A DNA stretch of 64,000 bases, taken from assembly GCF_000400505.1 (NCBI RefSeq), contig NZ_CM001857.1, positions 1,492,386 to 1,556,385 on the forward strand, read 5' to 3'. The notes under the pieces are model-generated. The model did not search any database and was not told the origin of the DNA. It saw only the letters and a program-made list of their open reading frames with translations. This document shows, piece after piece, positions 26,676-35,919 of this stretch (position 1 is its first letter; each line of letters starts with the position of its first letter). The position numbers and the translations under genes were made by a program. The DNA comes from Musicola paradisiaca NCPPB 2511 (GTDB taxonomy: Bacteria > Pseudomonadota > Gammaproteobacteria > Enterobacterales > Enterobacteriaceae).

Positions 26676-28055
26676 ATGGTGCTCGTGCGTAAACTTCTTT
26701 CGTTGTCTCTGTCGGTATTGCTGGCGTGTGGGCTGATGGCCCAACACGCAGCGGCTGACGTTATCACACTCAAGCTTTGGACCCTAAATGACCGCAACGC
26801 GCCGATGCGTATCACCAATATTACAGATGCGGCCGAGGTGCTTAATCGCCAGTTTGCGGCGGCGGGGGTGGATCGCAAAATTGTTGTCGATGTGCATGCC
26901 AGCGCGGTACAGGGTTGGGACGATTTGGCGCTGGATACGCTAAAGGCGTTTGGCGTCAATCAGGGGCCGGACATGGTTCTGCTGCCGCATGAGTGGATCG
27001 GCGAATTTGCCCGTAATGGCTACGCCATGCCGATGGATAATGTGATCAAGGCCAATCCGTGGGTGTATGCGGACATTCTGCCGGTGCTGTGGGAAGCGAT
27101 GACATACCGGGGCAAGGTGTACGGTGTGCCGCAGGATGCTGAAATCCGCATGTTTTTTTATAACAAGGACATGCTGCGCAAAATCGGCAAAGACGAGGCG
27201 TTTATCGATAGCTTGCCAGCTCGCGTCGACCGCGGCGAGTTCACGCTCGACGATCTGACGGCGTTGGCCGGCGAGGTGGTGAAAGGCGGCGCAGCGCCGA
27301 TCGGTATGTTGCACCGTCCGAATGTCGGTATCGATTACCTGATGGTGTTCGCGGCTTACGGCGCGAAATTTATGGATGAGAAAACCGGCCGGTTGCTGTT
27401 CCCGAAAAAAGAGATGGAAGCCGCGCTGGGCTGGTATGCCCGCAATGCCGCCGTCGGGGTGACGCCGAGCGATAACACCGCCATGAGTTGGGATACGATT
27501 CAGACCGCCTTCAAGCAGGAAAAAGCCTTCCTGTTCCATCAGGGGATCTGGGCGATGGCCTGGCAGGTCAATGACAATTTCGGGCCGGCCTGGCCCGCTG
27601 ATAAAGCCGGCTATACCCATAAGATCGGCTGGATCCCCGCGCCGGCGGCGGTGAAGGGCGGTAAGCCGGCCAACCTGTCGCACCCGATCGCCTATGTGGT
27701 CAGCGACAAGAGCCAATACAAGGATCTGGCGGCGCAACTGGTGTCGATGGCGACCCTGCCGTATTACAACAACCGTCATGACGTCACCTCCTATCACACC
27801 GCCATCAGCCATGCCCAGCAGGGCATGCCGCAGTACACCGACAACTGGGCGCTGAGCGACGCGGGCAAGATGATGAAAAACATCACCTTTGTGCCTAATC
27901 ATACCCGCTTTGGCGATTACAACCGGGTGTTGTTCAAAGGGTTGCAGGCGGTGGAAACCAAACGCATGACGCCGGCGCAAGCGGTGGCGTTTATCGCCGA
28001 CGAACTGGACGTGCAACTGGGCAACGATGTGGAAATCGTCGATAGCCTGCACTAG
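26676..28055 (+). CDS. Sugar-type ABC transporter substrate-binding protein
   Basis: The 459-residue protein has a signal peptide ending at about AQHAAA (residue 26) and the fold of family 1 sugar-binding proteins (DVITLKLWTLND, LPHEWIGEFARNGYAMPMDN, GVPQDAEIRMFFYNKDMLRKIG). AGG abuts the ATG at 26676; in-frame GTG 26685 has AGGATGG at a better distance and could be the true start. It heads an operon of two permeases, an ATPase and a phosphodiesterase-like enzyme. The ligand may be a sugar or a glycerophosphodiester-type compound. Confidence 0.85.
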   Translation: MVLVRKLLSLSLSVLLACGLMAQHAAADVITLKLWTLNDRNAPMRITNITDAAEVLNRQFAAAGVDRKIVVDVHASAVQGWDDLALDTLKAFGVNQGPDMVLLPHEWIGEFARNGYAMPMDNVIKANPWVYADILPVLWEAMTYRGKVYGVPQDAEIRMFFYNKDMLRKIGKDEAFIDSLPARVDRGEFTLDDLTALAGEVVKGGAAPIGMLHRPNVGIDYLMVFAAYGAKFMDEKTGRLLFPKKEMEAALGWYARNAAVGVTPSDNTAMSWDTIQTAFKQEKAFLFHQGIWAMAWQVNDNFGPAWPADKAGYTHKIGWIPAPAAVKGGKPANLSHPIAYVVSDKSQYKDLAAQLVSMATLPYYNNRHDVTSYHTAISHAQQGMPQYTDNWALSDAGKMMKNITFVPNHTRFGDYNRVLFKGLQAVETKRMTPAQAVAFIADELDVQLGNDVEIVDSLH

Positions 28056-28104
28056 CTGCTGCCCCGCCGGAGACAATGTCTCCAGCCTGAATGCGAGGTA
28101 TTTC

Positions 28105-29022
28105 ATGTCTGAAAATGCGACAACCCGTAAGCGCGGCGTGCATCCGGCCTACTGGCTGGCGCCCGCTATCTCGGTGCTGGCGGTATTTTTTATCGCCCCC
28201 ATGCTGCTGAATCTGGTGATGGCGTTCAGCGATATGGGCAGCAATCTGCACATGGGCGCGTTGGGGGTCGATAACCTGCAGCGCTTGGTGATGACGGATA
28301 AACGCCTGCCCGCTGTGTTGCTGACCACGCTGACATACGTCGCCAGCACATTGCTGTTGTTCAATCTGGGCATGGGGATCGTGCTGGCTATCGCCACCAC
28401 CGCTATCCCGCCGAAACTGGGCGCGCTGTTTCGCGGCATTTGGTTTCTGCCGCGTATCTCGCCGTCGGTGCTGTATGCGTTGTTGTGGATCTGGGCGGTC
28501 GACCCCTCGCCGCATAGCCTGATCAATCAGGTGGCGGTCGGTGTGTTCGGATGGCCGCCGCTCAACCTGCGTAACGACCACCCGATGGCGCTGATCGTCG
28601 TAGCCAACGGCCTGGTCGGCGCTTCTTTTGCCATGGTGATCCTGACCGCCGCCATTCGCGCTATCCCGGCGCATCTCTGGCATGCCGCCCGAGTAGACGG
28701 CGCCGGCGAGTGGTCGGTGCTGCGCCATGTGGTACTGCCGGCGCTGAAAGGCCCGGTGCGCTTTATCGCCATGTATCAGGCGCTGTCGCTGATGGTGACT
28801 TATGAATACATCCTGCTGATCACCGGCGGCGGCCCGGTGTATGACACCACCACCTACGCGCTTTATATCTACCGGCGTGCTTTCGAATCCGGCGCGTATG
28901 GCTACGGCGCCATGCTGGCGTTGGCGCTGATGTTGTTCGGGGTGCTGTTGACGCTGTTGCAGTGGCGGATGATGAACATGCGTTCGCAGTTCGCTCCGCC
29001 GCGAATCGAGGTGATGCGATGA
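28105..29022 (+). CDS. Sugar ABC transporter permease, MalF-like
   Basis: The 305-residue inner-membrane protein has six hydrophobic segments and the EAA-type loop AARVDGAGEWSVLRHVVLPALKG near residue 200. ATG 28105 follows GAGGTATTTC; the open frame starting at 28027 overlaps the upstream gene without a ribosome site. Its last four bases overlap the next permease start (ATGA). Confidence 0.87.
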   Translation: MSENATTRKRGVHPAYWLAPAISVLAVFFIAPMLLNLVMAFSDMGSNLHMGALGVDNLQRLVMTDKRLPAVLLTTLTYVASTLLLFNLGMGIVLAIATTAIPPKLGALFRGIWFLPRISPSVLYALLWIWAVDPSPHSLINQVAVGVFGWPPLNLRNDHPMALIVVANGLVGASFAMVILTAAIRAIPAHLWHAARVDGAGEWSVLRHVVLPALKGPVRFIAMYQALSLMVTYEYILLITGGGPVYDTTTYALYIYRRAFESGAYGYGAMLALALMLFGVLLTLLQWRMMNMRSQFAPPRIEVMR

Positions 29023-30062
29023 CCACGATGACCTCTATCGACTGGGCGCGCCAGGCGGTGCGCTCGCGCTGGAATCGAACCGCATTTCTGGCCAGCGTGG
29101 TGCTGTTTTTGACGCTGGTATCGATACCGATTGTGGTGCCCTATCTGTGGTTGTTGACGATTGCGTTCACGCACCGGAACGGCGGCGAATATGGGGTGCT
29201 GTGGCGATTACTGACGATGGCCGGGCTGATATACGGCCTGCTGCTGGCGATTGCCGCGCGCGCGCGAACCGAACCGCAGGCCCGGCGGCTGCGCGTACTG
29301 GTGGCGCTGGCGGCGCTGCTGGTGTTCGGGCTGTGGGTAGCGCCGCAACTGACGCTGGCCAACTACCGGTTTCTGTGGGATCCGGACGTGCAGGCCACCG
29401 GCGTCAGCAACAATACGCTACCGTCTGTCTGGACTGCGCTCGGCAACTCGCTGCTGTTCGCGACCGGGCAGACGCTGGTGGTGACGTTGCTGGCGGTACC
29501 GGCCGCCTATGCCTTATCCCGGCTGGGGTTCAGACGGCGGGAAGGGATGCTGAGGGCGTTGCTGTTGTTGCATGCGTTTCCGGTGATGGCGCTGACGGTG
29601 GCGATCTTTATCCAGCTGTACTGGATGGGGCTGCTCAACAGCCTGCCGGGTGTGATGCTGGTGATGGCGGCACTGGAACTACCGTTCGCTATTTTCGTGA
29701 TGAAAGGTTTCTTTGATGGCGTCTCCTGGGACATTGAAATGAGCGCCATTACCGACGGCGCCAGCCGTTTTCAGGCCTTCCGACTGGTGGTGTTGCCGCA
29801 GGTCACGGGCGGCATTATCGCCATCGCCACCTTTGCCTTTTTACGCGGTTGGGAGGAGTACATCTTTGTGCGGACGCTGTTGATCGACAGTAACCGGATG
29901 ACCATGAGTTTGTATCTGTTCTGGGCTTCGCAGGACAGCATGGGGGCCGATTCCGGCCTCATCGCCGCGGTGGGGGTGATTTATATCCTGCCCGTACTGG
30001 CGCTTTATCTGTTGACCCAAAAATACCTGACGCAGATGCGCGTCGGCGGAATCAAAGGCTGA
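29019..30062 (+). CDS. Sugar ABC transporter permease, MalG-like
   Basis: The 347-residue permease has the EAA-type loop SAITDGASRFQAFRLVVLPQVTGG near residue 245. It is longer than usual MalG-like subunits (about 280). The extra 60-70 residues lie after the first helix and add two hydrophobic segments (LWRLLTMAGLIYGLLLAIAA, LVALAALLVFGLWVAP), unusual for this subunit class. ATG 29019 overlaps the preceding stop. Partner of the 305-residue permease. Confidence 0.87.
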   Translation: MTTMTSIDWARQAVRSRWNRTAFLASVVLFLTLVSIPIVVPYLWLLTIAFTHRNGGEYGVLWRLLTMAGLIYGLLLAIAARARTEPQARRLRVLVALAALLVFGLWVAPQLTLANYRFLWDPDVQATGVSNNTLPSVWTALGNSLLFATGQTLVVTLLAVPAAYALSRLGFRRREGMLRALLLLHAFPVMALTVAIFIQLYWMGLLNSLPGVMLVMAALELPFAIFVMKGFFDGVSWDIEMSAITDGASRFQAFRLVVLPQVTGGIIAIATFAFLRGWEEYIFVRTLLIDSNRMTMSLYLFWASQDSMGADSGLIAAVGVIYILPVLALYLLTQKYLTQMRVGGIKG

Positions 30063-30065
30063 CTT

Positions 30066-31169
30066 ATGGCAGAGATTATTCTTGATGGCGTCACCAAATC
30101 CTGGGGTGAGACGCCGGTACTGCATCCGCTCCATCTGACGGTGGCCGACGGCGAATTTGTCGCGATCCTTGGGCCGTCCGGGTGCGGCAAATCCACTACG
30201 CTGTTCCTGCTGGCCGGGCTGTATGCCCCGACGCAGGGACGTATTTTGTTCGACGGACAGCCGGTCAATGGCGTCGACGCCCGCGATCGCAACGTCGGCG
30301 TGGTGTTCCAGTCTTATGCGTTGTATCCGCACCTGAGTGTGTACGACAACATCGCGTTTCCGCTGCGTTTTAAACCGCAGCCGCAATCGCAGGCCGACAA
30401 GCGCGTGCGCGAGGCGGCGGCGCTGGTACAGGTGGAGCCACTGCTGGATCGCAAACCGGCGGCGTTATCCGGCGGCCAGCAGCAACGGGTGGCGTTGGCG
30501 CGCGCGCTGGTGAAACAACCGTCGTTACTGTTGCTGGATGAGCCGCTCTCCAATCTGGACGCCACGCTACGCATGACGATGCGCGCCGAGCTGAAAGCGA
30601 TCCATGCCCGTTCGTGCGCGACCACGCTGATGGTGACGCATGATCAGCTGGAAGCCATGACGCTAGCCAGCCGCATCATCTGCATGAATCAAGGGCGGGT
30701 CGAGCAGATCGGTACGCCGGAACAGCTCTACCGCCAGCCGGCCAATACCTTCGTCGCCGGTTTTATCGGCTCGCCGCCGATTGTTTTGCTGACCGGCCAG
30801 GCTGAGGGCCGCCAGCTGCATACCGGTGAAACGGTGTGGCGGCTGTCGGCGTCCTATCACGGCGCGCTGACGCTGGGGATTCGTCCTGAAGATGTGGCGC
30901 TGACGGCGCCCGGCGACGCAGCGCTGCAGGGGCGTATTGCGCAGATTGAACCGATGGGGCGGGAAATGCTGTATCGCCTGCAGACGCCGCTCGGCGTGTT
31001 ACAGGCGCTGGCGGCGGGATCGACGGCGCAATACGGCATCGGGGAGCATGTCGGTATTGTGCCGACGCCGGATGCGTTGCTGCTGTTCGACGCGGAAGGG
31101 CAGCGGCTTGCTGATGTTGAGGTGGCACTGTGCGGTAATGGAACGTTCACCTGCCGGATGGCGGGATAA
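30066..31169 (+). CDS. Sugar ABC transporter ATPase, UgpC/MalK type
   Basis: The 367-residue ATPase has Walker A GPSGCGKST, signature LSGGQQQR, Walker B LLLLDEPLSNLD, the switch His (MVTHDQLEAM) and a C-terminal OB/TOBE region (LGIRPEDVALTA onwards) like UgpC and MalK. AAAGG lies seven bases before the ATG. It energises the two permeases immediately upstream. Confidence 0.9.
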   Translation: MAEIILDGVTKSWGETPVLHPLHLTVADGEFVAILGPSGCGKSTTLFLLAGLYAPTQGRILFDGQPVNGVDARDRNVGVVFQSYALYPHLSVYDNIAFPLRFKPQPQSQADKRVREAAALVQVEPLLDRKPAALSGGQQQRVALARALVKQPSLLLLDEPLSNLDATLRMTMRAELKAIHARSCATTLMVTHDQLEAMTLASRIICMNQGRVEQIGTPEQLYRQPANTFVAGFIGSPPIVLLTGQAEGRQLHTGETVWRLSASYHGALTLGIRPEDVALTAPGDAALQGRIAQIEPMGREMLYRLQTPLGVLQALAAGSTAQYGIGEHVGIVPTPDALLLFDAEGQRLADVEVALCGNGTFTCRMAG

Positions 31170-31238
31170 TCGCTGTTCCGCATCGGTTGGCGAGCGCCGA
31201 AAGCGGGATGTTATTTCATAGAATCAATAGGGTGAAGC

Positions 31239-32102
31239 ATGCTTATTGTCAGCTACAACATTCAGTACGGCCTGGGCCGTGATAACCGTTACGATCTGGC
31301 CCGCATCGCGGATGAAGTCCGCGGTGCGGATATCATCTGCATGCAGGAAGTCGAACGCTTCTGGCAACGTTCCGGCATGGTTGATCAACCGACGGAACTG
31401 GCGGCACTGCTGAAAGAGTATTACTGGGTCTATGGCGCCAATCTGGATATGGACGCCAGCATCGCGGCGCCGGACGGCCGAGTGAGCCACCGGCGGCGCC
31501 AGTTCGGTACGTTGACGCTGTCGCGCTGGCCGATGCTCTCCAGCCGTAACTTCCCGCTGCCGAAGTTTGGCACCCTGACGCAACACTCCATCCAGCAGGG
31601 TGTGCTGGAAACGGTGATTGATACCGGGACGAGATCCTTTCGGGTGTACAACACCCATTTGAGTCACCTGTGCGCGCAGACTCGCTTGCCGCAGGTGGCG
31701 GCGCTGCTGGATATTTTCGCCCGGTCGCCGGAGGAAGGCGGCGCCTGGTGCGGCGGTCATCCCGATCCGGCCGCCGGCTGGACCGAAGGCGCTATGCCGC
31801 CAATGCCGGCGGAGATGATGCTGATGGGGGATTTGAACTGCCTGCCGGATAGCGAAGAATATAGCCGCCTGATTGGCCCGGTGTCGCCGGCCCATGGGCG
31901 CTTGGTTCGTCACCGTGGGTTGATGGATGCCTGGGTGGCCGCCGGTCAGCCGGAATCGAGCGGTTCGACGCACCCGAACGTGAATGGCCGGATCGATCAC
32001 TGCCTGCTGACGCCGACGCTGGGCGCCGAGGTACGGCGCTGCTGGGCGGATACCGATAATCAGGGCTCTGATCATCACCCGCTGTGGGTAGAGTTGGCGT
32101 AG
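31239..32102 (+). CDS. Endonuclease/exonuclease/phosphatase-family phosphodiesterase
   Basis: The 287-residue enzyme has the metal-dependent EEP core: SYNIQYGLG, the catalytic Glu in CMQEVERFWQ, VYNTHLSH, LMGDLNCLPDSEEY, NGRIDHCLLT and SDHHPLWVEL. No signal peptide, so it is cytoplasmic. AGGGTGAAGC precedes ATG 31239, 69 bases after the ATPase stop, so it is probably the last gene of the ABC operon. It likely hydrolyses a phosphodiester or phosphate bond in the imported compound. The substrate is unknown, and a nuclease role cannot be excluded. Confidence 0.8.
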   Translation: MLIVSYNIQYGLGRDNRYDLARIADEVRGADIICMQEVERFWQRSGMVDQPTELAALLKEYYWVYGANLDMDASIAAPDGRVSHRRRQFGTLTLSRWPMLSSRNFPLPKFGTLTQHSIQQGVLETVIDTGTRSFRVYNTHLSHLCAQTRLPQVAALLDIFARSPEEGGAWCGGHPDPAAGWTEGAMPPMPAEMMLMGDLNCLPDSEEYSRLIGPVSPAHGRLVRHRGLMDAWVAAGQPESSGSTHPNVNGRIDHCLLTPTLGAEVRRCWADTDNQGSDHHPLWVELA

Positions 32103-32300
32103 GCGGGGCGGTCATGGCGTATGACGATCGGCGGTTAGATGTGGATGACGTCTGAGCGCGTCATTCGACCTTCTGCAACACGAACAAAAGCGTGTTCAGC
32201 CGGATGCATCAGAGAGCCAGTATGGCCCCCTGAGGTTGCAGACAACGTGTCGTAAGCGGTGATGATGGCTGGATCGTGAAGGCGCTGCGAGTACCTCCCT

Positions 32301-32340
32301 GTAAGCGCGAACCGCGCCATCCCTGGCGCGGACGCTTTAC
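32301..32340. other. Long imperfect hairpin
   Basis: GTAAGCG...CCGCGCCA (to 32319) pairs through a TCCC loop with TGGCGCGG...CGCTTTAC (from 32324). The inner 8-bp stem is perfect and the outer stem carries a small bulge. It may be part of a structured RNA. Confidence 0.5.
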
Positions 32341-32396
32341 TCTGCTATGCCATTATCACCGTTCGATGACGGTAGATAGCGTTGTCATCAGTCTGA

Positions 32397-32423
32397 GGGG
32401 CCGGTATGGCCCCTGTGTTTTTT
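32397..32423 (+). terminator. Rho-independent terminator
   Basis: GGGGCC (32397-32402), loop GGTAT, GGCCCC (32408-32413), then TGTG and six T residues (32418-32423). A textbook plus-strand terminator about 300 bases after the phosphodiesterase gene; it may end that operon or a small RNA. Confidence 0.8.
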
Positions 32424-32673
32424 ATGCCGCGATACCGATAAGGATGGACAATTCGCGCGTAAATACGGCGGTTTTTTACCGGTGGAGCGTGTGGCAGAAC
32501 AGGGAATAAGCAGGTCGGAGGAGTGGGGCGGTTTCTCGGAGTATTCCCTCTTCTTTTTGCTTTCAGTTTTGTTTTAATCCCCGCCGGGACGCAGATTCGG
32601 GTGTCTCAACCGTTAATCAAAATAGCGCGTGATTGGCTTTTGGTTAACCCGGAATGACTTTTAAAGGACATGC

Positions 32674-33018
32674 ATGATGAACATAAAACCCCTGCTGTTA
32701 GGCGTTATTCTGGCGGCGTCTTACGCACATGCGGCGCCACCGGTTGGCGCGCCTGGTGTCAACGGGGCCGATAATAACACCGCGGCCGCCCAGCCGACGC
32801 CGGTGAAAAAACCAGATGCACACTCACCCGAAAACCCCAAACCGCACGGCGATAACCCGCCGGCGGTGAACAAACCGGCAGCGGACAAACCGGGCATGAA
32901 ACCCCATCAGATCCATAAACCGGCGCCCCATAAAACCGCGCCGGAGAAACCGCAGCAACAGCCGGGAACAGCGCCGGGAGAAAAGCATCGTCCGATTGAC
33001 GCGGTGGAAAAGAAATAA
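32674..33018 (+). CDS. Small secreted Pro/Lys-rich protein of unknown function
   Basis: The 114-residue protein has a signal peptide (MMNIKPLLLGVILAASYAHA, cleavage before APPVG). The mature part is low-complexity and rich in Pro, Lys, His, Asn and Ala, with repeated K-P-x-x-x-K/H-P units. AAAGGACATGC precedes tandem ATGATG. No domain is recognised; it should be periplasmic or extracellular and largely unstructured. The clean signal peptide and ribosome site support it as a real gene. Confidence 0.65.
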   Translation: MMNIKPLLLGVILAASYAHAAPPVGAPGVNGADNNTAAAQPTPVKKPDAHSPENPKPHGDNPPAVNKPAADKPGMKPHQIHKPAPHKTAPEKPQQQPGTAPGEKHRPIDAVEKK

Positions 33019-33249
33019 GTGTGTCGCTTGCATGGCGCACGCGTTTATTTGCCCGTCCTCTCAGCAATAAATGCGTCGGCCCGCTAAGGGACAGGGAATA
33101 AAAGGACAACGGGCCGGCGCATCCCCTTCTTCCCGGCCAGGTCATCGTCTGTTTTTTGTGGTCGCAACGCGACATGCGGACAGAGAACAGAAGCGATGAT
33201 CGGCCGGGAATTTTTTCCTGTGTTCAGCGACTTGGCCTGACCTCCGTTC

Positions 33250-35052
33250 TCATCGTGACCGTTCGGCCAGCGTCGTCAGCCAGCGTCGTAATTGCTCAGC
33301 AGACTGCGCGCCGGTCAGCCGTGCTTGCTCCTGTCCGTCGTTGAGCCACAGCAGCGTTGGCAATGACTTCACGCCCAGCTGCGCCGTCAGCGCGATATGA
33401 CTGTCGGCATCCAGATAATGCCCGGCCAATGCGCGGAATGCCGGATCGTCGACCACCCGTTCCAATTGGCGATACAGCCCTTTGCAGTGCACGCAGCGTT
33501 CAGCGCCTACCAGCAGCAACCGGCGGCCCGGCAGCGCGGGTAAACCGTTGTCAGCCGAGACCGCCAGCGGGGCGAAGCGTTCCCGGTCGACGGCGAACAG
33601 TTTCGGGCTACGTTTAAGCGACTCATTGTCGGTGGCGACGCACAGCGCATCACCGCCGCGCTTGAACGGCCGGACGCCGTCGACTTTCACCACGCGGGCA
33701 AAACCGGGCTGGCCCGCGCCAGGCTGGCGAAAGCGCGTGTTATCCGGCGCTTGAATGGCGGTTTCCTGCGGGCGCGGCAGCTGCGGCACCCAGTCGTAGG
33801 GAACCCGGTAGGCACGGTAGAGCATGTTGGTGTTGACGCTCTTTCCCCAGTACGGCGAGATGAATTCCCACACGATTTCATGATCCGGCGTCACTTCGAA
33901 AATTCGTCCGTTAGCCCCTTCATTGATCAGCGTGTTGCCGTTCGGCAGACGCTGGATATTGCTGATATAAGGGCTGTAGAAACGGAATGCGTCGGTGGGG
34001 TGCGGAATGCCGGCTTCGTAGGGCGAGTAGCGCCAGACTACATCCAGTGTGACCGGGTTGATTTCCAGTATGCGCGAGTAGTCGCGCCAGGCGTTTTTGA
34101 CGCCGTCCGCCGAGGCGGGATTAGGTGCGCCGTAGCCCGCCCAACCGCCGTTGTCGAACACCAGAATATTGCCTGCGCCCGGTAGGCCGGCCGGGATCAT
34201 ATGGGCATGATGCTGGCCGATGATCCAGCCCAGATGTTTCAGTTCCGGCGTGCGGTAGTCCGGGCCGATCTTCCAGACGATATTGCCGGTCTGCTTATCA
34301 ATGATGGCGATGATGTTGGATTCACGGGCGTCCCAGATGATGTTGTCCGGATGGAAGCGGGTATCCCCTTGATCGAACCAGGGGTTCGGGCCGAGTGCGG
34401 ACATGGAGTTGATGTGCATCCAATCGCCCATCCCACCGCCGCTGTTGCGCATATTGGGGTTGTGGTACAGCGCGGTTTTGGCGTCGTCGTCAAAGCCCAG
34501 CTCGTCGAAATGGTCGCTGCAACGCCACTCCCAGAGCAGGTTGCCCTGCCAGTCCACCTCGATGATGGTGTCGTCCAGCAGCAGTTTGTCGCTGATTTTC
34601 GGATTGTGCAGATTCTTGTGCGCCAGGATCAAGGTGTTGCCGCCGAGCGCCTGTGGTTCCAGCCCGGGCGCATAGTAGCCGACCGGGTTGCCGCTGCGTT
34701 GGTAGTCGTGATGGGCGCGGGCCATCCATTCCGGCGGCAGTTCCGGGTCGCTGATGTATTCATAGCGGTTGAATTCCCAGACTTTGTTGCCATCCCAATC
34801 CAACTGGATCAGATCCACCATATCCTGCATGCCGTAGCGGGAATCGCGCTGGCCGCTATGGCCGAGGATATAGCCGCCCGGCAGAATTTTATTGGGGAAA
34901 CCGTGCAACCCCTCCCACAGACGCAGTTCGTTGCCGTTCATGTCGATCAGCGCCGCGCCGGTTTCCAACGCCTGAAAAACCGTATAGCCGCCCCAGGCTT
35001 TGTCCGGGTTATAGAGGGTGGTTCCAGTGGGATAAACGGAAGGATGTCCCAT
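33250..35052 (-). CDS. Arylsulfotransferase-like protein fused to a thioredoxin domain
   Basis: The protein of about 600 residues has an N-terminal beta-propeller of the arylsulfotransferase family (residues 1-450), with LLWEWRCSDHFDELGFD, GDWMHINSMSALGPNPWF and HLGWIIGQHHAHMIP containing candidate catalytic histidines. The last 110 residues form a thioredoxin fold with active site ERCVHCKGLYRQLE (CxxC) and the cis-Pro segment VKSLPTLLWLNDG. No signal peptide, so the fusion appears cytoplasmic. ATG 35052 has GGAG six bases upstream; the earlier in-frame ATG 35064 has none. It is followed upstream by a sulfonate/sulfate-ester ABC transporter, so it probably moves or releases sulfate from aryl sulfate esters. 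Confidence 0.78.
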   Translation of the reverse strand: MGHPSVYPTGTTLYNPDKAWGGYTVFQALETGAALIDMNGNELRLWEGLHGFPNKILPGGYILGHSGQRDSRYGMQDMVDLIQLDWDGNKVWEFNRYEYISDPELPPEWMARAHHDYQRSGNPVGYYAPGLEPQALGGNTLILAHKNLHNPKISDKLLLDDTIIEVDWQGNLLWEWRCSDHFDELGFDDDAKTALYHNPNMRNSGGGMGDWMHINSMSALGPNPWFDQGDTRFHPDNIIWDARESNIIAIIDKQTGNIVWKIGPDYRTPELKHLGWIIGQHHAHMIPAGLPGAGNILVFDNGGWAGYGAPNPASADGVKNAWRDYSRILEINPVTLDVVWRYSPYEAGIPHPTDAFRFYSPYISNIQRLPNGNTLINEGANGRIFEVTPDHEIVWEFISPYWGKSVNTNMLYRAYRVPYDWVPQLPRPQETAIQAPDNTRFRQPGAGQPGFARVVKVDGVRPFKRGGDALCVATDNESLKRSPKLFAVDRERFAPLAVSADNGLPALPGRRLLLVGAERCVHCKGLYRQLERVVDDPAFRALAGHYLDADSHIALTAQLGVKSLPTLLWLNDGQEQARLTGAQSAEQLRRWLTTLAERSR

Positions 35053-35130
35053 GTGTCGCTCCATTCAGAAAGTCGTGTCGATGCAATGTCGTGCGGCGCC
35101 AACGCGATGGTTTCGGCTGCGCCGGCGACA

Positions 35131-35919
35131 TCAAATAACGGACGCCGATTGCGTCTCCTGCTGTGTCAGCAGCGCCAGCAGTTCGCTGCACTGTTGGTGA
35201 AAGGCCTGACTGTCGCGCCGGCGTGGGTGAGGCAGGTCGATGGCGGCGATATGACGTAGCCGTCCGGGGCGCGGCGCCAGCACCAGTATGCGGTCGGCCA
35301 GATAGACCGCTTCTTCCACGTCATGCGTCACCAACAGGGTGGTGGTGCCTTCCTGCTGGTGGATACGCCGCAACTCCTGTTGCATTTGCTGACGGGTCAG
35401 CGCGTCGAGGGCGCCGAACGGTTCGTCCAGCATCAGGATGCGCGGGTTGGCCACCAGCCCGCGGGCGATCGCTACCCGTTGGGCCATACCGCCGGACAGT
35501 TGGGCGGGCAGGGCGTCGGCGAAGGCTTCCAGCCCGACCAGTTTCAGAAAGCGATCCACCTGAGCGTCACGTTCGCTGCGGCGCAGCTTTTCGCTGGCTA
35601 ACCCCAGGGCGATGTTATGCCGCACCGATAACCAGGGAAACAGTCGCGGTTCCTGAAAGACCATGCCCCGATCGCCGCCGATGCCGTGTACCGGCATGCC
35701 GTCCACCAGAATGCGGCCCTGAAACTGGTTATCGAGCCCGGCCAGCAGACGCAGCAGGGTGGATTTGCCGCAGCCGCTGCTGCCGACAATCGCCACCAGT
35801 TCGCCGCTGTAGATGCTGAGTGACAGATCGTCGATCACGGTCAACGGCGCGCCGCCGACGCTGAACTGTTTCTTTAGATGGCTGAATTCCACCACCGGAC
35901 GGGATGAGCTTGTCGTCAT
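35131..35919 (-). CDS. SsuB/TauB/AtsC-like ABC transporter ATPase
   Basis: The 262-residue ATPase has Walker A GSSGCGKST, signature LSGGMAQR, Walker B ILMLDEPFGALD and switch His (LLVTHDVEEAVYLAD), the pattern of nitrate/sulfonate/taurine-type importers. Its start overlaps the end of the double-permease gene (ATGA). With the arylsulfotransferase downstream and the binding protein on the other side, it energises uptake of a sulfonate or sulfate ester. Confidence 0.87.
   Translation of the reverse strand: MTTSSSRPVVEFSHLKKQFSVGGAPLTVIDDLSLSIYSGELVAIVGSSGCGKSTLLRLLAGLDNQFQGRILVDGMPVHGIGGDRGMVFQEPRLFPWLSVRHNIALGLASEKLRRSERDAQVDRFLKLVGLEAFADALPAQLSGGMAQRVAIARGLVANPRILMLDEPFGALDALTRQQMQQELRRIHQQEGTTTLLVTHDVEEAVYLADRILVLAPRPGRLRHIAAIDLPHPRRRDSQAFHQQCSELLALLTQQETQSASVI

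Larger units (their letters stand above)
32103..32673. other. Structured intergenic region, no protein gene; possible small RNA
   Basis: It contains a long imperfect hairpin (32301-32340) and a strong terminator (32397-32423). A GAGCCAGTATGGCCCCCTGAGG-like segment around 32212-32235 is echoed in the terminator area (CTGAGGGGCCGGTATGGCCCC). No credible coding frame with a ribosome site was found. The pattern of structure ending in an intrinsic terminator would suit a non-coding RNA, but no promoter was identified. Confidence 0.4.
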
